A DNA stretch of 64,000 nucleotides. Source: CAWCFV01 sp963794995. GTDB lineage: Bacteria; Actinomycetota; Actinomycetes; JACCUZ01. The notes beneath the pieces were generated by a model. The model was given only the letters and a program-made list of their open reading frames with translations, was not told the origin of the DNA and ran no database searches. The stretch covers positions 3,410,001 to 3,474,000 of the forward strand of contig CAWCFV010000002.1 in assembly GCA_963794995.1 (NCBI GenBank), in the 5' to 3' direction. Both the position numbers and the translations under genes were made by a program. Shown one piece after another: positions 60,491-64,000 of this stretch (positions are counted from its first letter, which is position 1; the number at the start of each line of letters is the position of its first letter).

Positions 60491-61099
60491 GTGATCGACG
60501 CCGGTGAGCAGGCACCCCGCAGGGTCGTGATCGCCGAGGACGAGGCGATCATCCGGCTCGACCTCAAGGAGATGCTCGAGGAGGAGGGCTACCAGGTGGT
60601 GGCCGAGGCCGCCGACGGCGAGCAGGCCGTCGCCCTGGTGACCGAGCACCGGCCCGACCTCGCCGTCCTCGACGTCAAGATGCCCGTCCTCGACGGCATC
60701 TCGGCGGCGGAGCGGATCGCCGCGGCGCGGATCGCGCCCGTCGTGATGCTCACGGCCTTCTCGCAGCGCGAGCTGGTCGAGCGGGCCCGCGCGGCCGGCG
60801 CGATGGCCTACCTCGTGAAGCCGTTCAGCAAGGCCGACCTGGTCCCGGCGGTCGAGATGGCGATGGCGCGCTACGACGAGCAGACCGCACTCGAGGCCGA
60901 GGTGTCCGACCTGCGGGAGCGGCTCGAGACGCGCAAGCTGGTGGACCGCGCCAAGGGCCTGCTGCAGGACCGGCACGGGCTGGACGAGGCCGCGGCCTAC
61001 CGCTGGGTGCAGCGCGCCTCGATGGACCGGCGCATGAGCATGCGCGCGGTGGCCGAGCACGTCCTGCGCGAGCACGAGCCGGGCGGCACGGCCCCCTGA
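60491..61099 (+). CDS. pdtaR: response regulator with ANTAR RNA-binding output (PdtaR-like)
   Basis: A 202-residue protein: receiver domain with acidic pocket AEDE (16-18), phospho-acceptor Asp61 in AVLDVKMP, and Lys in LVKPFSKADL. The ANTAR domain (about 135-195) has ETRKLVDRAKGLLQDRHGLD and EAAAYRWVQRASMDRRMSMR. It should bind tandem hairpins in nascent RNA and prevent termination once phosphorylated; its kinase (PdtaS-like) is not in the window. GTG start. Confidence 0.92.
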   Translation: MIDAGEQAPRRVVIAEDEAIIRLDLKEMLEEEGYQVVAEAADGEQAVALVTEHRPDLAVLDVKMPVLDGISAAERIAAARIAPVVMLTAFSQRELVERARAAGAMAYLVKPFSKADLVPAVEMAMARYDEQTALEAEVSDLRERLETRKLVDRAKGLLQDRHGLDEAAAYRWVQRASMDRRMSMRAVAEHVLREHEPGGTAP

Positions 61100-61336
61100 G
61101 CGGGCGGCCCGGTGTCAGGTCCGCCTCGCGGTACGCACCCGGACGGTCGCACTGTGTCGCCGATGTGTCAGGTCGCTGCACCGCGGTCGCGGAAAGGTCA
61201 CGACTTGGCAACGACGGATGGGGACATCGGCGGTATCACCCCTCGTGTCCCCCTGGCGTTCGATAGGTTCCCCAGCGTCAGGCGCGAGCCTGCGCGGCCC
61301 GCTCCAGGTCCGCGACCCTTCTCAAGGAGATGGTTC

Positions 61337-62617
61337 ATGATTCGCCCCACCCCCCTTTGGCGGTCGGTTGCGGTCCTGGGTGTCGCCGGTCTTCTGCTCA
61401 CCGCTTGCGGTGGCGACGACGACACCACGACCGAGCCAGACGCCCAGGCCTCGGGTTCCAGCTCGGCTGCGCCGGACAAGAAGGGTGACGGCACCCTGAA
61501 GATCGGCACGCTGCTCCCCCAGACCGGCTCGCTGGCCTTCCTCGGTCCGCCGGAGTTCGCCGGCGTCGACCTCGCGATCCAGGACATCAACGACGCGGGC
61601 GGTGTGAACGGCAAGCAGGTCGAGAAGGTCGACTCCGACTCGGGTGACACCTCGACCGACACGGCCTCCCAGTCGGTCGACCGGCTCCTCTCGAACAACG
61701 TCGACGCGATCGTCGGCGCTGCCTCGTCCAGCGTGTCGCTCTCGGTCATCGACAAGATCACCGGCAACGGCGTGCTCCAGATCTCGCCCGCGAACACCTC
61801 GGACGAGCTCACCGACTACGCGGACAAGGGTCTCTACTTCCGCACCGCACCGCCGGACGTCCTCCAGGGCCGCGTCCTCGGCGACCTGATCCTCGCCGAC
61901 GGCAACACCACGGTGGGCATCCTGGCGCTGCAGGACTCCTACGGCACCGGCCTCGCCGAGAACGCCGAGAAGGCCATCACCTCCGGTGGCGGCCAGGTCG
62001 TCGAGAAGGTCGTCTACGACCCCAAGGCCGCGTCCTTCGCCACCGAGGTCGGCAAGATCAAGGCAGCCGACCCCGAGGCGATCGCGGTCATCGCGTTCGA
62101 CGAGACCAAGAAGATCATCCCCGAGATGGTCAAGCAGGGCATCGGCCCGGCGGACAAGAAGATCTACTTCGTGGACGGCAACCTCGCCGGCTACGACAAG
62201 GACTTCCCCAAGGGCACCCTCGAGGGTGTCAAGGGCACCCTGCCGGGTGTCGTCGCCGGTGACGAGTTCAAGGCCCGTCTGACCGAGCTCAAGCCCGACC
62301 TGAGCGAGTTCGCCTACGCGCCGGAGTCGTACGACGCCGTCATCCTGATCGCCCTGGCCGCCCAGGCCGCGGGTGACGATGCCGGTGAGTCGATCGCGGC
62401 GAAGATGCAGGAGGTCAGCTCCGGCGGCACCGCGTGCGAGACGTTCAAGGACTGTCTCGCACTGCTGGAGGACGGCGAGGACATCGACTACAACGGTGTC
62501 AGCGGCCCTGTCGAGTTCAACGACAACGGTGACCCGAGCAAGGCCACCGTCGGCATCTACCAGTACGGCGCCGACAACACCTACAGCTTCGTCGAGGGCA
62601 AGGACGGCGAGATCTGA
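61337..62617 (+). CDS. livK: branched-chain amino acid ABC transporter binding lipoprotein
   Basis: A 426-residue solute-binding protein. The lipobox LLLTACGGD gives a lipid-modified Cys near residue 23. The domain carries LKIGTLLPQTGSLAFLGPPE, IQDINDAGGVNGKQVE, NVDAIVGAASSSVSLSVIDK and DGNLAGYDKDF. It captures leucine-type amino acids or related compounds for the LivFG transporter. AAGGAGA lies 6 nt before the ATG. The 237-bp upstream region holds a TAGGTT -10-like hexamer at 61264-61269. Confidence 0.93.
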   Translation: MIRPTPLWRSVAVLGVAGLLLTACGGDDDTTTEPDAQASGSSSAAPDKKGDGTLKIGTLLPQTGSLAFLGPPEFAGVDLAIQDINDAGGVNGKQVEKVDSDSGDTSTDTASQSVDRLLSNNVDAIVGAASSSVSLSVIDKITGNGVLQISPANTSDELTDYADKGLYFRTAPPDVLQGRVLGDLILADGNTTVGILALQDSYGTGLAENAEKAITSGGGQVVEKVVYDPKAASFATEVGKIKAADPEAIAVIAFDETKKIIPEMVKQGIGPADKKIYFVDGNLAGYDKDFPKGTLEGVKGTLPGVVAGDEFKARLTELKPDLSEFAYAPESYDAVILIALAAQAAGDDAGESIAAKMQEVSSGGTACETFKDCLALLEDGEDIDYNGVSGPVEFNDNGDPSKATVGIYQYGADNTYSFVEGKDGEI

Positions 62618-62662
62618 CGCACGCGTCAGCGTCTCCCGTCACCTGACGGAGCACAGCACGAC

Positions 62663-62696
62663 AGAGGGGCCCGGCCGGTCACGGCCGGGCCCCTCT
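62663..62696 (+). terminator. strong hairpin terminator after livK
   Basis: AGAGGGGCCCGGCCG and CGGCCGGGCCCCTCT form a perfect 15-bp stem with a GTCA loop, 45 nt past the livK stop. The sequence after it is not T-rich. Confidence 0.75.
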
Positions 62697-62719
62697 GCCG
62701 TCCGCCCCCCAAAGATGAT

Positions 62720-62787
62720 CGTTTGCGACATCCGTCACGGGACACGCCGACGGGGTACGGCGTGTCGGGGGAACCAGGTCGCAAACG
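62720..62787. repeat. nested intergenic palindrome between livK and livF
   Basis: Outer arms CGTTTGCGAC (62720-62729) and GTCGCAAACG (62778-62787) enclose inner arms GACACGCCG (62741-62749) and CGGCGTGTC (62758-62766). The flanking AAAGATGATC is unusually A/T-rich for this DNA. It lies between convergent genes, already served by a terminator, so it may be a dispersed repeat or a small RNA. Confidence 0.6.
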
Positions 62788-62822
62788 AGCGACCACGCGG
62801 GGCGGCGGGGGAGGTGCGGGGG

Positions 62823-63727
<905 letters not shown>

Positions 63728-63731
<4 letters not shown>

Positions 63732-64000
63732 TTGTGCTCCTCGTCGTGGGCGGCGCGCTCCCGCTCGAGCTCCGCCTCGGCCTCGGCGAGCACCTGCTGC
63801 TCGTCCTCCTCCGTGAGCGGGGCGTCGTGGTGGGAGCCGAGGTAGGCGTCGATGACCCGCTGGTCGCCCATCACGGCGTCCGGGGGGCCCTCGGCGATGA
63901 TCTTGCCCTGGGCCATCACGATGACCCAGTCGGAGATGTCGCGGACCATGTCCATGTCGTGCTCGACGAACAGCACCGTCATGCCGTCCTCGCGCAGGTC
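63728..64000 (-). CDS. livG: branched-chain amino acid ABC transporter ATPase LivG (5' part beyond the window)
   Basis: The visible 90 C-terminal residues read DLREDGMTVLFVEHDMDMVR (Switch His), VIVMAQGKIIAEGPPDAVM and VIDAYLGSHHD, all typical of LivG, then an acidic/charged tail (EEDEQQVLAEAEAELERERA) longer than usual. The gene continues upstream past base 64000. Partner of LivF; the permeases livH and livM are probably beyond the edge. Confidence 0.9.

Overview
The window is high-GC DNA with near-universal G/C at third codon positions, many GTG starts and 4-nt ATGA/GTGA gene overlaps. It also carries actinobacterial signatures: F420-type LLM oxidoreductase, PdtaR-like ANTAR regulator, Rpf with a c-di-AMP (ydaO-type) riboswitch, actinobacterial PolA-like polymerase and GH15 enzyme. 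It is a chromosomal segment of an actinobacterium; a Geodermatophilaceae/Frankiales-like origin is only a guess. I see no IS element, phage or CRISPR array.

Region 1 (1-8631, + strand) is a complete bacterial microcompartment operon of the aminoacetone/1-amino-2-propanol utilisation type (AAU, also called RMM). It holds a class-III-aminotransferase-fold phospho-lyase, an acylating aldehyde dehydrogenase with a C-terminal encapsulation-like helix, four shell proteins (two BMC-T, one BMC-P, one BMC-H), an unknown locus protein, an amino-alcohol kinase, an SDR dehydrogenase, a GntR/UTRA regulator and a class I glutamine amidotransferase. Region 2 (8620-14456, - strand) runs into it tail to tail with a 12-bp overlap. 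It encodes a B12-dependent diol dehydratase whose large and medium subunits are fused, the small subunit, the large reactivase subunit, a GlcG/HbpS-like protein and a P1 (DmpA-like) peptidase. Both operons can produce propionaldehyde, so they may share the aldehyde dehydrogenase.

Region 3 (14.5-31.9 kb) is mixed housekeeping and stress: GH15 hydrolase, hemerythrin, a small membrane protein with a multicopper oxidase (apparent CTG start), exonuclease III (frameshifted), purine permease plus purine nucleoside phosphorylase, a RecQ-phosphoribosyltransferase fusion, GNAT, LLM oxidoreductase, phosphoglucomutase, a PAS-GAF-PP2C-HATPase regulator (frameshifted) and a DEAD-box helicase. The helicase has a structured leader that resembles the 16S rRNA 3' end.

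Region 4 (31.9-39 kb): GH3 glycosidase, Old Yellow Enzyme, HATPase-PAS protein, conserved unknown, PAC2 protein and HtrA-like protease, with large hairpins between them. Region 5 (39.2-46.9 kb) is a carbohydrate-use operon: LacI regulator with its operator on its own start codon, ABC binding protein and two permeases (no ATPase), a secreted PF10091/GH144-like protein and a GH39-like glycosidase.

Region 6 (46.9-64 kb): RTX mini-protein, zinc ADH, citrate synthase, GGDEF-EAL protein, acyl-ACP desaturase with a palindromic operator and a polyproline upstream ORF, Rieske protein, PolA-like polymerase, ArfB-like hydrolase (frameshifted), c-di-AMP riboswitch with Rpf, acylphosphatase, metzincin lipoprotein, EEP-family protein, a tRNA(CAA) with a short variable loop, PdtaR-like regulator, and branched-chain amino acid transporter genes livK, livF and livG (cut by the window end).

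Three genes (exonuclease III, PP2C regulator, ArfB) each need removal of exactly one extra G/C to restore a family-like reading frame. Residual sequencing errors and real mutations cannot be told apart from this sequence alone.
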